From JANNSO01 sp964485395 (lineage in GTDB: Bacteria; Spirochaetota; Spirochaetia; Treponematales; UBA12059), in the NCBI GenBank assembly GCA_964485395.1, contig CAZAJF010000011.1:35000-98999 (forward strand): a stretch of DNA of 64,000 bases. The letters are read 5' to 3'. The translations under genes and the position numbers were made by a program. How positions within the stretch are numbered: position 1 is the first letter of the stretch; each line of letters starts with the position of its first letter. This document shows positions 17,892 to 25,644 of this stretch, piece by piece. Under the pieces are notes generated by a model. That model was given only the letters and a program-made list of their open reading frames with translations. It did not search any database and had not been told where the DNA came from.

Positions 17892-18212
17892 ATGACACTT
17901 GAAATACGCCATAGCGGCACAAACGTAATAATTCCGGCCAAGGTAATACCGGGGATGCAGGTATCGGCTTTCGCCGGCGTGCGCTCCGGAGAGCTGCTGT
18001 TCAAGCTGGCGGCCCCTCCGGAGAAAGGCAAGGCCAACTCCGAGCTTGAGCGCTTCGTCGCGGAACTGCTCGGCATTTCCCGCTCCTCCGTGACCGTCGT
18101 CGGCGGAGCCACTTCGCGGCACAAGAAAGTATCGGTACCCGCCAAGGCCTTGGCCGCCCTCGAGCGACTTGCCGCAACCCAAATACCCGACGAGCCGGAA
18201 AGCGAAGAGTAA
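17892..18212 (+). CDS. DUF167 (YggU-family) protein
   Basis: 106-residue protein with the DUF167 core: KVIPGMQVSAFAG, LLFKLAAPPEKGKANSELE and GATSRHKKV. The family is a small alpha/beta fold of unknown biochemical function, often next to cell-envelope or division genes. The ATG at 17892 lies 5 nt after the preceding stop; an upstream in-frame start at 17835 would overlap the preceding gene and adds nothing resembling the family. It is the last gene of the ligA operon, before a hairpin. Confidence 0.83.
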   Translation: MTLEIRHSGTNVIIPAKVIPGMQVSAFAGVRSGELLFKLAAPPEKGKANSELERFVAELLGISRSSVTVVGGATSRHKKVSVPAKALAALERLAATQIPDEPESEE

Positions 18213-18243
18213 TCGAGTACACGCATCGGGATTTGCATGAGGC

Positions 18244-18274
18244 GCCTCGGGAAACCGCTATGGTTTTTCGAGGC
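18244..18274 (+). terminator. Hairpin terminator after the DUF167 gene
   Basis: A 13-bp stem (GCCTCGGGAAACC with GGTTTTTCGAGGC, two G-T pairs) closes a GCTAT loop, followed by GTTTGCATTAT. Moderate T content downstream. Confidence 0.6.
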
Positions 18275-18302
18275 GTTTGCATTATAAAGCGAAACTAATC
18301 CC

Positions 18303-18333
18303 TTGACTCTCCCCTTGCGGGAGCCTTGATACT
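18303..18333 (+). promoter_or_regulatory. MerR-type promoter with long spacer and operator dyad
   Basis: TTGACT (18303-18308) and GATACT (18328-18333) are 19 nt apart. The spacer holds the dyad CTCCC-CTTGC-GGGAG (18309-18323). A 19-nt spacer with a central dyad is the hallmark of promoters remodelled by MerR-family activators. The MerR-family gene lies immediately downstream, which predicts autoregulation. Confidence 0.85.
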
Positions 18334-18354
18334 GTCTTGGAGAGGAGGAAGAGT

Positions 18355-19200
18355 ATGCGCGCGCTGGCGAAAAACGCGACACGGGATTACAATGAGCCTA
18401 TGGAATACAGCATAGGCGAGTTTTCCCTCATAGCGAAACTTACGGTAAAGGCATTGCGTTTCTACCAGGAACAGGGGCTTCTGGAACCTGCGCGAACCGA
18501 TGCGTTTACTTCATATCGCTACTACCGCGAGGACCAGCTTGAAAAAGCGGGTATGATAAAAACCTTGCGCGAATGGGATTTTTCCGTGGACGAGATACGT
18601 GAAACCTTGTTGAAAGCAGGCTGCGACGAGGATTTGACGCCGTATCTTGAAAGAAAACTTGGGCAGACGCGCGAGTCAATCGCGCTGCTCGGATTGCGGG
18701 CGCAGCAGCTGGAATCGGCATTGAGCTCATTCAAGGAGGAAACCGTGGGTAAGTCTGGTGAAATTTTTATTAAGGAAATAGGGGCGATGCGGATCGCTTC
18801 AAGACGGCATAATGGAAGGTATTCGGAATACGGCGGCATAATTTCCGGGCTTTACAAAGCTTTCGGGCGTTGGGCCTGCGGTAAGCCCATGGCCCTGTAT
18901 CACGATGACGAGTACAAGGAGGACGGAGCAGATTTCGAGGCCTCCCTCCCCGTGCGGGAAGACGCGGTCGGCCCGGAAGTAAGGGAGCTGGCTTCCTGCA
19001 AGGTTGTTTCGATAGTACACCGGGGCTCGTATGAAACCCTGTCCGCATCGTACAAATCGCTTACCGATTACGTGAAAAAAAATGGCCTCCGCGTGGCGCG
19101 TCCTACGCGCGAGGTGTACTTGAAGGGACCGGGCATGTTCTTCAAGGGCAACCCCGCGCGCTATCTTACCGAGATCCAATTTCCCGTGGAGGAGCCATGA
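18355..19200 (+). CDS. MerR-family regulator with GyrI-like effector domain
   Basis: 281-residue transcription factor. The N-terminal MerR winged helix is clear (YSIGEFSLIAKLTVKALRFY, then LLEPARTDAFTSYRYYR) and a dimerising coiled coil follows (about residues 80-125). The C-terminal half is a GyrI-like/AraC effector-binding domain (HRGSYETLSASYKSLTDYV). Proteins of this build (BltR/BmrR type) bind hydrophobic cations or drugs and activate 19-nt-spacer promoters. A GGAGG site 6 nt before the ATG at 18355 fixes the start; the MerR domain proper begins 15 codons later. Its stop overlaps the next ATG. Confidence 0.88.
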   Translation: MRALAKNATRDYNEPMEYSIGEFSLIAKLTVKALRFYQEQGLLEPARTDAFTSYRYYREDQLEKAGMIKTLREWDFSVDEIRETLLKAGCDEDLTPYLERKLGQTRESIALLGLRAQQLESALSSFKEETVGKSGEIFIKEIGAMRIASRRHNGRYSEYGGIISGLYKAFGRWACGKPMALYHDDEYKEDGADFEASLPVREDAVGPEVRELASCKVVSIVHRGSYETLSASYKSLTDYVKKNGLRVARPTREVYLKGPGMFFKGNPARYLTEIQFPVEEP

Positions 19201-19820
19201 AGTACGAATGGAAAAAGAGCCAGAAGGAATTCTACCTGCCCAAGCCCGAGCCATCCGTGGTCACGATTCCCGAGTTCGGGTTTTTCGAGCTTGACGGACG
19301 CGGGAACCCCAACGGCGACGCTTTTGGCGTTCTCGTGGAAACCCTTTATGCGCTTTCTTATGCTATAAAAATGTCACCGAAATCGGGGAAGGCTCCGGAA
19401 GGGTATCTCGATTACGCAGTTTTTCCCCTGGAGGGACTCTGGGACGTCAGCGACGAGGCGAAGGGGTTTTTCAAGGTGCTCGACAAGGATACGCTCGTAT
19501 ACACGGTGATGATACGGCAGCCGGATTTCGTAACGGCGGCATACGCAGCTGAAGTTCTGTCCGCCGTAAAGGAAAAAAAACCGCAGCTTCCGGCGGAAGC
19601 GGTTCGATTCGAAAGGATGGCGGAAGGTTCGTGCGTCCAGATGCTTCACATTGGGCCTTACGACGACGAGCCTGCCAGTTTCGCACGGATGGAATCGTTC
19701 TGCGCGGAGCGCGGCTTGAGGCGCAGCTCGATGAAGCATCATGAGATTTACCTTTCGGATCCGCGCCGCACGACGGCGGAAAAAATGAAAACCGTGCTTC
19801 GTTTCCAAGTCTCCTCGTGA
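19197..19820 (+). CDS. GyrI-like small-molecule-binding protein
   Basis: 207-residue cytosolic protein of the GyrI-like family: KKSQKEFYLPKPEPSVVTIP, GYLDYAVFPLEGLWDVS, QMLHIGPYDDEPASFARM and HHEIYLSDPRRT. Members bind hydrophobic small molecules, and some hydrolyse electrophilic compounds. Co-translation with a MerR/GyrI regulator (ATGA overlap) suggests both recognise the same compound and form a sense-and-neutralise pair. Substrate unknown. Confidence 0.85.
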   Translation: MKYEWKKSQKEFYLPKPEPSVVTIPEFGFFELDGRGNPNGDAFGVLVETLYALSYAIKMSPKSGKAPEGYLDYAVFPLEGLWDVSDEAKGFFKVLDKDTLVYTVMIRQPDFVTAAYAAEVLSAVKEKKPQLPAEAVRFERMAEGSCVQMLHIGPYDDEPASFARMESFCAERGLRRSSMKHHEIYLSDPRRTTAEKMKTVLRFQVSS

Positions 19821-19827
19821 GGTTGCC

Positions 19828-19876
19828 CCTCCAGGGCATTGTAGGGTAGTATAAAGCCATCACCATACCCTGGAGG
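19828..19876 (+). promoter_or_regulatory. Inverted repeat that could hide the argS ribosome site
   Basis: CCTCCAGGG (19828-19836) is exactly complementary to CCCTGGAGG (19868-19876), which contains the GGAGG of argS. Pairing in the mRNA would mask translation initiation. The 31-nt loop contains TATAAA at 19850-19855, so an alternative internal transcription start would drop the left arm. Speculative. Confidence 0.35.
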
Positions 19877-19883
19877 ACGCTCC

Positions 19884-21650
19884 GTGAGCGATGTTCAAAC
19901 CATTCTTTCCGAGGCATTTTCGCGCGCCATTACCGCCGCTTTCGGCGATGAGTATAAAGATTCCGACCCGCTCCTGCGCGCTTCCACGGACCCCGCCTTC
20001 GGGGACTGGCAGGCGAATTTCGCCATGAGCCTCGCCAAGCGCATGGGCAGGAATCCTCGCCAGGTTGCGGATGCCGTGCTCGAGAAGCTGGACTTGGGCG
20101 ACATCGCCGACAAGCTGGACGTAGCCGGCCCCGGTTTCGTGAATATTCGCCTCTCATCCGCCTTCCTCGAAAAAAGCATCGGGGCGATAGCTTCGGATTC
20201 CCGCAAGGGAGTCGAGCGGGTAAAGCAGCCGGGCGTGGTGGTCGTGGATTATTCGGCTCCCAACGTAGCCAAGGAAATGCACGTCGGCCACATACGCTCC
20301 ACCATCATCGGGGACGCGTTGGCGCGCCTGTTCGAGTTCCAGGGGCATACCGTCCTTCGCCGCAACCATTTGGGCGACTGGGGGCTGCAGTTCGGCCAGC
20401 TCATCGAGCACATGGTGGACCAAAAACTCACGGACGAGACCTCTACCCACGCGATCGGCGACCTGAACGCACTGTATCGCGCCTCGAAAATACGCATGGA
20501 TTCCGAGCCTGACTTCGCCGAACGCGCGGGAAGGCGCGTCGTCGCCCTGCAGGCAGGGGACCCCGAGACGCTGAGGCTCTGGCGCCTCCTCATAGCGGAA
20601 TCCAAGCGCCACTTCCAGCAAATCTACGGAATCCTCGGAGTCGGTCTGACGGAAAGCGACTATTACGGGGAAAGTTTTTATAACGACATGTTGGCTCCCG
20701 TCACCGAGGAGCTGCTCGCATCGGGCGTAGCCGTCATGAGCCAGGGCGCCGTATGCCTTTTTCCCCCGGGATTCAAGGGCAAGGACGGAGAGCCCGTGCC
20801 CCTCATCGTACGCAAGGGCGACGGCGGCTACGGCTACGACACCACCGATCTTGCCGCCATCCGCCACCGGGTGCGGGACCTGGGCGCCTCGCGCATCGTA
20901 TACGTCGTCGATGCCCGCCAGAAACACCATTTCGCAATCCTGTTTTCCGGTGCCAAGCTCGCCGGATACCTTCCCGAAGGCGTCGTCGCGGAGCATGTGT
21001 CGTTCGGCGCGATACTCGGCGACGACGGCAAGCCGTTCAAGACGCGCTCGGGCGACACTGTTCGCCTCACCGACCTGATCGAGGAGGCGCTTTCGCGCGC
21101 CCAGGCCATCGTCGACGAAAAATCCCCGGAAGTTCCGGAAGCCGAGCGCAGGCAAATCGCGCGCGCCATCGGCATGGGCGCCCTCAAGTACGCCGATCTT
21201 TCCAACGACCGGATCAAGGATTACGTGTTCAATTGGGAGCGCATGCTGGCTTTCGACGGCAACACCGCGCCGTACCTCCAAAACGCGTATGTCCGCATCC
21301 AGGGGATTTTCCGCAAGGCTGCGGACACTGGCTTTAGCCTAGGCGCGGGATCGGACGTGCCGAATCCCCGGATAAGCCTCGGAACGCCGGAAGAGCGAGC
21401 CTTGGCCATCGAGATACTCAAGCTAACCGATATCGTAAGCCAGGTGTCGCGCAGCCTCGAACCGCACCGGCTCTGTACCTATCTGTACGGCTTAGCTTCG
21501 CTTTTTCATAGTTTCTACGAAAAGTGCCCGGTCATGAACGCACCGGACGAATCCACCAAACGAAGCAGGCTGGCGCTGTGCAGATTGGTAGGCGAGACGC
21601 TGAAACTCGGTTTGTCGCTGCTGGGAATAGATGTCATGGACCGCATGTGA
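19884..21650 (+). CDS. argS: Arginyl-tRNA synthetase
   Basis: 588-residue class Ia aminoacyl-tRNA synthetase that charges tRNA-Arg. An N-terminal Add-1 domain (ITAAFGDEYKDSDPLLRAS) is followed by the HIGH-type motif in APNVAKEMHVGHIRST and the degenerate KMSKS region GKPFKTRSGDTVRL. The C-terminal DALR anticodon-binding domain includes NAYVRIQGIFRKA and ends LSLLGIDVMDRM. The start is a GTG with GGAGG 7 nt upstream; the GGAGG lies in an inverted repeat. Length is typical. Confidence 0.95.
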   Translation: MSDVQTILSEAFSRAITAAFGDEYKDSDPLLRASTDPAFGDWQANFAMSLAKRMGRNPRQVADAVLEKLDLGDIADKLDVAGPGFVNIRLSSAFLEKSIGAIASDSRKGVERVKQPGVVVVDYSAPNVAKEMHVGHIRSTIIGDALARLFEFQGHTVLRRNHLGDWGLQFGQLIEHMVDQKLTDETSTHAIGDLNALYRASKIRMDSEPDFAERAGRRVVALQAGDPETLRLWRLLIAESKRHFQQIYGILGVGLTESDYYGESFYNDMLAPVTEELLASGVAVMSQGAVCLFPPGFKGKDGEPVPLIVRKGDGGYGYDTTDLAAIRHRVRDLGASRIVYVVDARQKHHFAILFSGAKLAGYLPEGVVAEHVSFGAILGDDGKPFKTRSGDTVRLTDLIEEALSRAQAIVDEKSPEVPEAERRQIARAIGMGALKYADLSNDRIKDYVFNWERMLAFDGNTAPYLQNAYVRIQGIFRKAADTGFSLGAGSDVPNPRISLGTPEERALAIEILKLTDIVSQVSRSLEPHRLCTYLYGLASLFHSFYEKCPVMNAPDESTKRSRLALCRLVGETLKLGLSLLGIDVMDRM

Positions 21651-21667
21651 TGAAATTCCGCATGCGG

Positions 21668-21697
21668 TTGACATCATCATGCCTTTCATAGTATAAA
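21668..21697 (+). promoter_or_regulatory. Strong sigma70 promoter of the rplU operon
   Basis: TTGACA (21668-21673), 18-nt spacer, TATAAA (21692-21697). A 7-bp inverted repeat (CCGCATG 21641-21647, CATGCGG 21661-21667) lies just upstream, spanning the argS stop. The predicted leader to the rplU ATG is about 150 nt. Confidence 0.75.
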
Positions 21698-21703
21698 ATC
21701 GCG

Positions 21704-21852
21704 CCGGACAACCTTATTTATCGTTGTAGGCACGTCATGTAACCGTTCATGGCAAGCGTCCCGTACGGGGCGTTGTATCGATGTACACGTCGGTCGGCAG
21801 GGGTTTTAGTCCCGTTTCGGCCTCGTCATACTTACTAAAGAGGTTTACAAGC
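21704..21852 (+). promoter_or_regulatory. Structured leader of the rplU mRNA
   Basis: About 150 nt of untranslated leader with a possible hairpin at 21757-21775 (CGTCCC...GGGGCG) and a second G/C-rich segment (AGGGGTTTTAGTCCC). L21 operons in other bacteria have leader structures used for ribosomal-protein feedback. No named leader motif was matched by me. Confidence 0.3.
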
Positions 21853-22164
21853 ATGTACGCAGTCGTAGAAGTGCAGGGAAAGCAATATCGCGCCGAAAAA
21901 GGTGCAGTCCTCCGCGTCGATCGCATGGAAGGTGACAAGGGAGCCGCGGTTTCCTTCGATTCCGTGCTTCTTGTCTCCGGCGATACCGTCAAGGTTGGGG
22001 CTCCTTACGTTAAGGGCGCTTCGGTCAAGGCTGTTATCCAGGACCAGAACAAGGGTGACAAGGTTATCGTATTCAAATACAAGCCGAAAAAAGATTATCG
22101 CCGCACGATGGGTCACCGCCAGTGCTACACGATGATCAAGATTGAGGATATTGTTGGGGCCTGA
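21853..22164 (+). CDS. rplU: 50S ribosomal protein L21
   Basis: 103-residue L21 of the large ribosomal subunit, starting MYAVVEVQGKQYRAEKGAVL and ending YKPKKDYRRTMGHRQ...; the C-terminal RRTMGHRQ motif is diagnostic. The ATG at 21853 fits the family; an earlier in-frame start is inside the leader. It is first in the rplU-prp-rpmA operon behind a strong promoter. Confidence 0.97.
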   Translation: MYAVVEVQGKQYRAEKGAVLRVDRMEGDKGAAVSFDSVLLVSGDTVKVGAPYVKGASVKAVIQDQNKGDKVIVFKYKPKKDYRRTMGHRQCYTMIKIEDIVGA

Positions 22165-22174
22165 TTCCCCGTTC

Positions 22175-22522
22175 GTGCGCATACAGCTGCAGGTCGGCCA
22201 TGACGGAATAGTCCGCCAGGCCACGGCGGTGGGGCACGCAGGCTCGGAAGCCGCCGGCTTCAACGTTGCCTGCGCCGCGGTAAGCGTACTTTTGCGGAGT
22301 GCCTACGAGACTTTCGCGCAGTTCAAAGGCGTGGACGTGAGCGGGCAGGCGAGCGCTCCGGGAAATCTCTGTTTTACCGTCCGGCGGTTTTCCCCGGAAG
22401 CAGAGCAGTTGATGCGGGGCGCGAGCGATTTTCTTCTTGTCGGGCTATCGGGCGTCGAGCGCGAATTTCCAGGCAAGATTCAACTAGAAATTAGCATCAA
22501 TGGAGGCAATTATGGCTCATAA
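22175..22522 (+). CDS. prp: Ribosomal-processing cysteine protease Prp
   Basis: About 115 residues. The Prp signature is present: catalytic-pair motif TAVGHAGSEAAGFNVACAAV, with the histidine in GHAG and the cysteine in ACAAV, between L21 and L27 genes. In Firmicutes Prp removes the N-terminal extension of L27. The GTG at 22175 gives a family-like opening (VRIQLQVGHDG); TTG codons at 22142-22154 are alternatives that overlap rplU. The 3' end overlaps the rpmA start. Here L27 has no extension, so the substrate is unclear. Confidence 0.85.
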   Translation: MRIQLQVGHDGIVRQATAVGHAGSEAAGFNVACAAVSVLLRSAYETFAQFKGVDVSGQASAPGNLCFTVRRFSPEAEQLMRGASDFLLVGLSGVEREFPGKIQLEISINGGNYGS

Positions 22523-22754
22523 GGGAGTTAACGGTCGCGATTCCAATCCCCAGCACATGGGTATCAAGGCTTTTGGAAATCAGACTATTACGGCAGGTTC
22601 CATCATCGTAAGGCAGCGCGGCACAAAAGTGCATCCCGGTACCAACGTCGGTTGCGGCAAAGATTACACGCTGTTCGCCCTGAAAGACGGCCGCGTGTCC
22701 TTCAAGGAATTCCGCGGTAGGAAATACGTCAGCATCGAGCCTACCCAGGTTTGA
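22512..22754 (+). CDS. rpmA: 50S ribosomal protein L27, short N-terminal tail
   Basis: 80-residue L27. It opens MAHKGVNGRDSNPQHMGIKA, with ITAGSIIVRQRGTKVHPG and VSFKEFRGRKYVS further on. Compared with the common form, where several Gly/Ser-rich residues separate MAHK from NGRDS, this tail is about 4-6 residues shorter. The tail normally reaches the peptidyl-transferase centre. The ATG at 22512 is chosen because GGAGG at 22502-22506 lies 5 nt upstream; an in-frame ATG at 22500 would only add MEAI. No LQFFA-type Prp cleavage site is present. Confidence 0.95.
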   Translation: MAHKGVNGRDSNPQHMGIKAFGNQTITAGSIIVRQRGTKVHPGTNVGCGKDYTLFALKDGRVSFKEFRGRKYVSIEPTQV

Positions 22755-22783
22755 TACCGTTCACCGGAACTTTTCCTTGGTAT

Positions 22784-22821
22784 GCCGCCGTAACCGGTTT
22801 TTCCGGGCGGCGGTCTTTTTT
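22784..22821 (+). terminator. Intrinsic terminator after rpmA
   Basis: GCCGCC (22784-22789) pairs with GGCGGC (22806-22811), with a nested CCGG-TTTTT-CCGG hairpin inside, followed by a run of eight T. Confidence 0.75.
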
Positions 22822-22852
22822 TTAGGCCTGAAGGCCGGCCTGGAGGCCAGTA

Positions 22853-23884
22853 ATGATCAAATTTGCCGATGAAACAACCATCACGGTAACGTCCGGTAAG
22901 GGTGGCAACGGTTGTATCGCGTTTCGCAGGGAAAAATACGTACCGTTCGGCGGACCTGCCGGCGGCGACGGCGGAAGGGGCGGGGACGTAATATTCGAAG
23001 TACGCCGAAATCTCCGAACGCTTGCCCATTTGCGCTATACGCATTCCTTCAAGGCCAAGAATGGCCACGACGGCATGGGGCGCAACATGTATGGCCTGGA
23101 CGGCGAAGACGTCGTCATACCCGTACCGCCGGGTACTGTACTCATAAGCGAGGAATCGGGCGACGTGATACGCGAATTCCTGTCGGAGAAAGAAGGCCGC
23201 TGGGTTTTCCTCAAAGGCGGCAACGGCGGCTGGGGCAATACCCATTTCAAGTCGAGTACCAACCAGGCTCCGCGTACCGCCATTCCCGGTCAGCTGGGCA
23301 GATCGGTGGACCTTCGCCTGGAACTGCAGTTGATGGCGGATATCGGATTCGTAGGTTTTCCGAATGCCGGTAAATCGAGCCTCCTGGACCGTTTCACGAA
23401 TGCGCGCCCTAAAATAGCGCCGTATCCGTTTACTACGAAAATTCCCAACCTTGGCGTTTTAACGGTGGCTGAGCGCGATATAATCCTCGCCGACATCCCC
23501 GGTATCATAGAAGGCGCCCATGACGGCCTTGGCCTTGGAATACGCTTCCTGAAGCACATCGCGCGCACTGCGGCCCTGGCGTTTCTCATCGACCTGTCGG
23601 ACGATAATTATCGGGAAGCCTTTGGGATACTGTTATCCGAGCTTTCCAGTTTTTCCGAGGATCTCGCCGTAAAACCCCGCATCGTCCTGGGCACCAAGCT
23701 GGACCTGCCCGAGACAGAAGGTCGCCTGGCGGAACTTGCGGCTCTCCTGCCCAACGAGACCGTGCTGGGCATCTCGGTTTTTTCGGGGGAAGGTTTACCG
23801 GCCGTTTCCAAATCGTTCCTTGAATCGGTGGTGAAATTGGAACGATCCGATTCCCGGGATTCATGGACCGGGAATCCATTGTAA
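22853..23884 (+). CDS. obgE: Obg-family GTPase
   Basis: 343-residue GTPase linked to late 50S assembly and stress control. The glycine-rich Obg domain is clear (TSGKGGNGCIAFRREKYVPF, GGPAGGDGGRGGDV). The G domain has G1 GFPNAGKSSLL, switch TTKIPNLGVL, G3 DIPGIIEGAHDGLGLG and a G4 variant GTKLD in place of the usual NKxD. No extra C-terminal OCT-type domain is evident. A GGAGG lies 6 nt before the ATG. It follows the rpmA terminator, so it may have its own promoter or depend on read-through. Confidence 0.95.
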   Translation: MIKFADETTITVTSGKGGNGCIAFRREKYVPFGGPAGGDGGRGGDVIFEVRRNLRTLAHLRYTHSFKAKNGHDGMGRNMYGLDGEDVVIPVPPGTVLISEESGDVIREFLSEKEGRWVFLKGGNGGWGNTHFKSSTNQAPRTAIPGQLGRSVDLRLELQLMADIGFVGFPNAGKSSLLDRFTNARPKIAPYPFTTKIPNLGVLTVAERDIILADIPGIIEGAHDGLGLGIRFLKHIARTAALAFLIDLSDDNYREAFGILLSELSSFSEDLAVKPRIVLGTKLDLPETEGRLAELAALLPNETVLGISVFSGEGLPAVSKSFLESVVKLERSDSRDSWTGNPL

Positions 23885-23894
23885 GCTGTCCGTC

Positions 23895-24029
23895 ATGTCC
23901 AAGTTAGATGCGGTAACGGCGAACGTAAAGGCGCCGCTTTCAAAGATTCCCACGGGGCTCCCCGAACGTGTTGCGTCGAGCGGGCGGAGCCGGTACAATA
24001 AGCTGCATGCAGGCGGAGTCCATCGGTGA
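23895..24029 (+). CDS. Possible 44-residue ORF before the LCP gene
   Basis: An open frame from an ATG just after obgE runs to a TGA that overlaps the GTG start of the LCP gene (GTGA), the arrangement of coupled genes. The peptide (MSKLDAVTANVKAPLSKIPT...) has no signal or domain, and there is no ribosome site. A promoter-like element lies inside it, so it may be chance. Confidence 0.2.
   Translation: MSKLDAVTANVKAPLSKIPTGLPERVASSGRSRYNKLHAGGVHR
23971..23999 (+). promoter_or_regulatory. Promoter-like element before the LCP gene
   Basis: TTGCGT (23971-23976), 17-nt spacer, TACAAT (23994-23999). Predicted start near 24006, leaving a roughly 20-nt leader with GGCGGAG. The same -35 variant, TTGCGT, precedes the chemosensory operon. 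Confidence 0.45.
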
Positions 24030-25207
24030 AGCGAATCGTAATTGATAAAAGCGCCATATTTTTGATACTCATCATTGCCTTGGTCGTGATTTCCGTCGTT
24101 CTTGTGTCCTTTAAGCTCAAGAGCGATCCGTTTGAGCAGGCTGTCGGCGATGATCGCATCATGAATATCGCCTTTATCGTCGAAAAGCAGGGGAAGCCGA
24201 TAGCGACTGAAATATTCATGTATTATCCCGTCAACAGCCGGGGCGCCTTGCTGGATATTCCCTCCGAAACCGGCTTGATCATAAAGTCCCTGAACCGGGT
24301 GGATAAAATAGAAGTTCTGTACGACGCGAAGAATCCCAAGAAATACCTGGACGAGATCAGCGCGCTTACGGGCGCGGTCCTGACCTGGTATGTAATCGTA
24401 GACGAGAAGGCTTTGGGCGAACTCGTCGACATCATGGACGGTTTCAGCGTTTTCATCCCCAACCAGATCATCACCGAGCTGGATGGCAAGAAAGTTTTGC
24501 TGCCCTCCGGGGCAAATGTGCTGGACGGCAGTAAAATGCGAATCTACGCAACCTATCAGGATGATATCCGCCCCGAGGCCGAGACGGTGGCCAGGAGGCA
24601 GAACGTTATCCACGCATTGCTGAGCAGCCTAGGCACGCGCAGCGACTATGTTCAGAGCAAAAGGATATTTCCGTCCGTCATGCAGCGTCTTCGCACGAAT
24701 TTGCCGCAAAAGGCGCTGATAAAACTGGTGGAAGGGCTGAAAAGCCTCGATACGGAACGGCTGGTGTACCAACGTCTTACAGGCACGCCCCGAAAAGTAG
24801 AGGGCGTGTTGCTGTTATTCCCGCATTATGACGGGGAGCTGGTTCGGGATATTGTCAGGCAAACGCTGAATGCCCTTTTGAATACCGGTTCTTTTTCGGC
24901 TGACGAGAAAATTTTTACGCTGGAGATACAGAACGGTACGGCTATTCGCGGCTTGGCTCAAAAGGCCGCCGATATTTTTCAGAGTTTCGGGTATGAGGTT
25001 ATCGCGGTGGGGAATGCGCCAACCCAGAACGAGGAATCCACCCGCATCGTCAACAGGTATGGCGATAGCAATGCCGTATCCACGATTGCCGGCGTAATCC
25101 GGTGCAAGAAAGTGGAGTCCGGCGAGTCTGCGTCGACCGGCAATGTGCCCGCCGACTTCGTCATAATTTTAGGAAAGAATTTTAATGGGAGGTATTGTGT
25201 CGACTGA
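24026..25207 (+). CDS. LytR-CpsA-Psr family protein
   Basis: 393-residue protein with one N-terminal membrane anchor (IFLILIIALVVISVVLVSF). An LCP domain follows (MNIAFIVEKQGKPIATEIFM, YYPVNSRGALLDIPSETGL) and then a C-terminal LytR_C domain (TLEIQNGTAIRGLAQKAADI...). LCP enzymes transfer polyprenyl-linked glycans to cell-wall or envelope acceptors; LytR_C modules are of unknown role. The start is a GTG. The gene sits between obgE and rsfS, where many bacteria carry nadD and an LCP gene; nadD is absent here. The 3' end overlaps the rsfS start. Confidence 0.82.
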   Translation: MKRIVIDKSAIFLILIIALVVISVVLVSFKLKSDPFEQAVGDDRIMNIAFIVEKQGKPIATEIFMYYPVNSRGALLDIPSETGLIIKSLNRVDKIEVLYDAKNPKKYLDEISALTGAVLTWYVIVDEKALGELVDIMDGFSVFIPNQIITELDGKKVLLPSGANVLDGSKMRIYATYQDDIRPEAETVARRQNVIHALLSSLGTRSDYVQSKRIFPSVMQRLRTNLPQKALIKLVEGLKSLDTERLVYQRLTGTPRKVEGVLLLFPHYDGELVRDIVRQTLNALLNTGSFSADEKIFTLEIQNGTAIRGLAQKAADIFQSFGYEVIAVGNAPTQNEESTRIVNRYGDSNAVSTIAGVIRCKKVESGESASTGNVPADFVIILGKNFNGRYCVD

Positions 25208-25565
25208 AATACAAGAAGCCGCATTTTCATGCGCGCAGGTTCTCGCTGACAACAACGGAGGCGACACCCTGGTTATCGATCTGCGAAAAGTATCCGGCTG
25301 GACCGATTTTTTCGTGATTGCCACGGCGACGAGCTCGACGCACATGCGCGGACTAGTTCGCCACTTGGATGATTATGTTCACACTCAGGGTATTACCGCG
25401 CTCCGGAGGCCGCGTGCCGCCGAAGACGAGCAGTGGTGCCTGGTGGATTTCGGTAATTTCGTGGTGCATATCATGAGTACCGAGGCGCGGGCGTTTTATG
25501 AGCTTGAATCGTTATGGTCTGAAGGAAAAAGCACGGAAGTAGCCCCGAAGACAAACCCTGTCTGA
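25197..25565 (+). CDS. rsfS: Ribosome silencing factor RsfS
   Basis: About 122 residues. It carries the RsfS/Iojap pattern (ADNNGGDTLVIDLRKVSGWT, DFFVIATATSSTHMRGLVRH, WCLVDFGNFVVHIMSTEAR). RsfS binds L14 and blocks joining of the ribosomal subunits in starvation. GGGAGG at 25187-25192 favours the GTG at 25197, although spacing is tight; an ATG at 25185 overlaps the site itself. Coupled to the LCP gene and followed by a hairpin. Confidence 0.9.
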   Translation: MSTEIQEAAFSCAQVLADNNGGDTLVIDLRKVSGWTDFFVIATATSSTHMRGLVRHLDDYVHTQGITALRRPRAAEDEQWCLVDFGNFVVHIMSTEARAFYELESLWSEGKSTEVAPKTNPV

Positions 25566-25597
25566 AAAGCGCCAAGGTTTGTAATTAGCCTTTTAAT

Positions 25598-25624
25598 ACC
25601 GCTCGTCCTGTGGGGCAGAGCGGT
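25598..25624. terminator. Hairpin between convergent rsfS and acidic-protein genes
   Basis: ACCGCTC (25598-25604) pairs with GAGCGGT (25618-25624). Flanks are TTTGAA on the right and, for the minus strand, TATTAAAA. It may end transcription from both sides, although T-runs are short. Confidence 0.5.
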
Positions 25625-25644
25625 TTGAATATCGACTCTAAACC

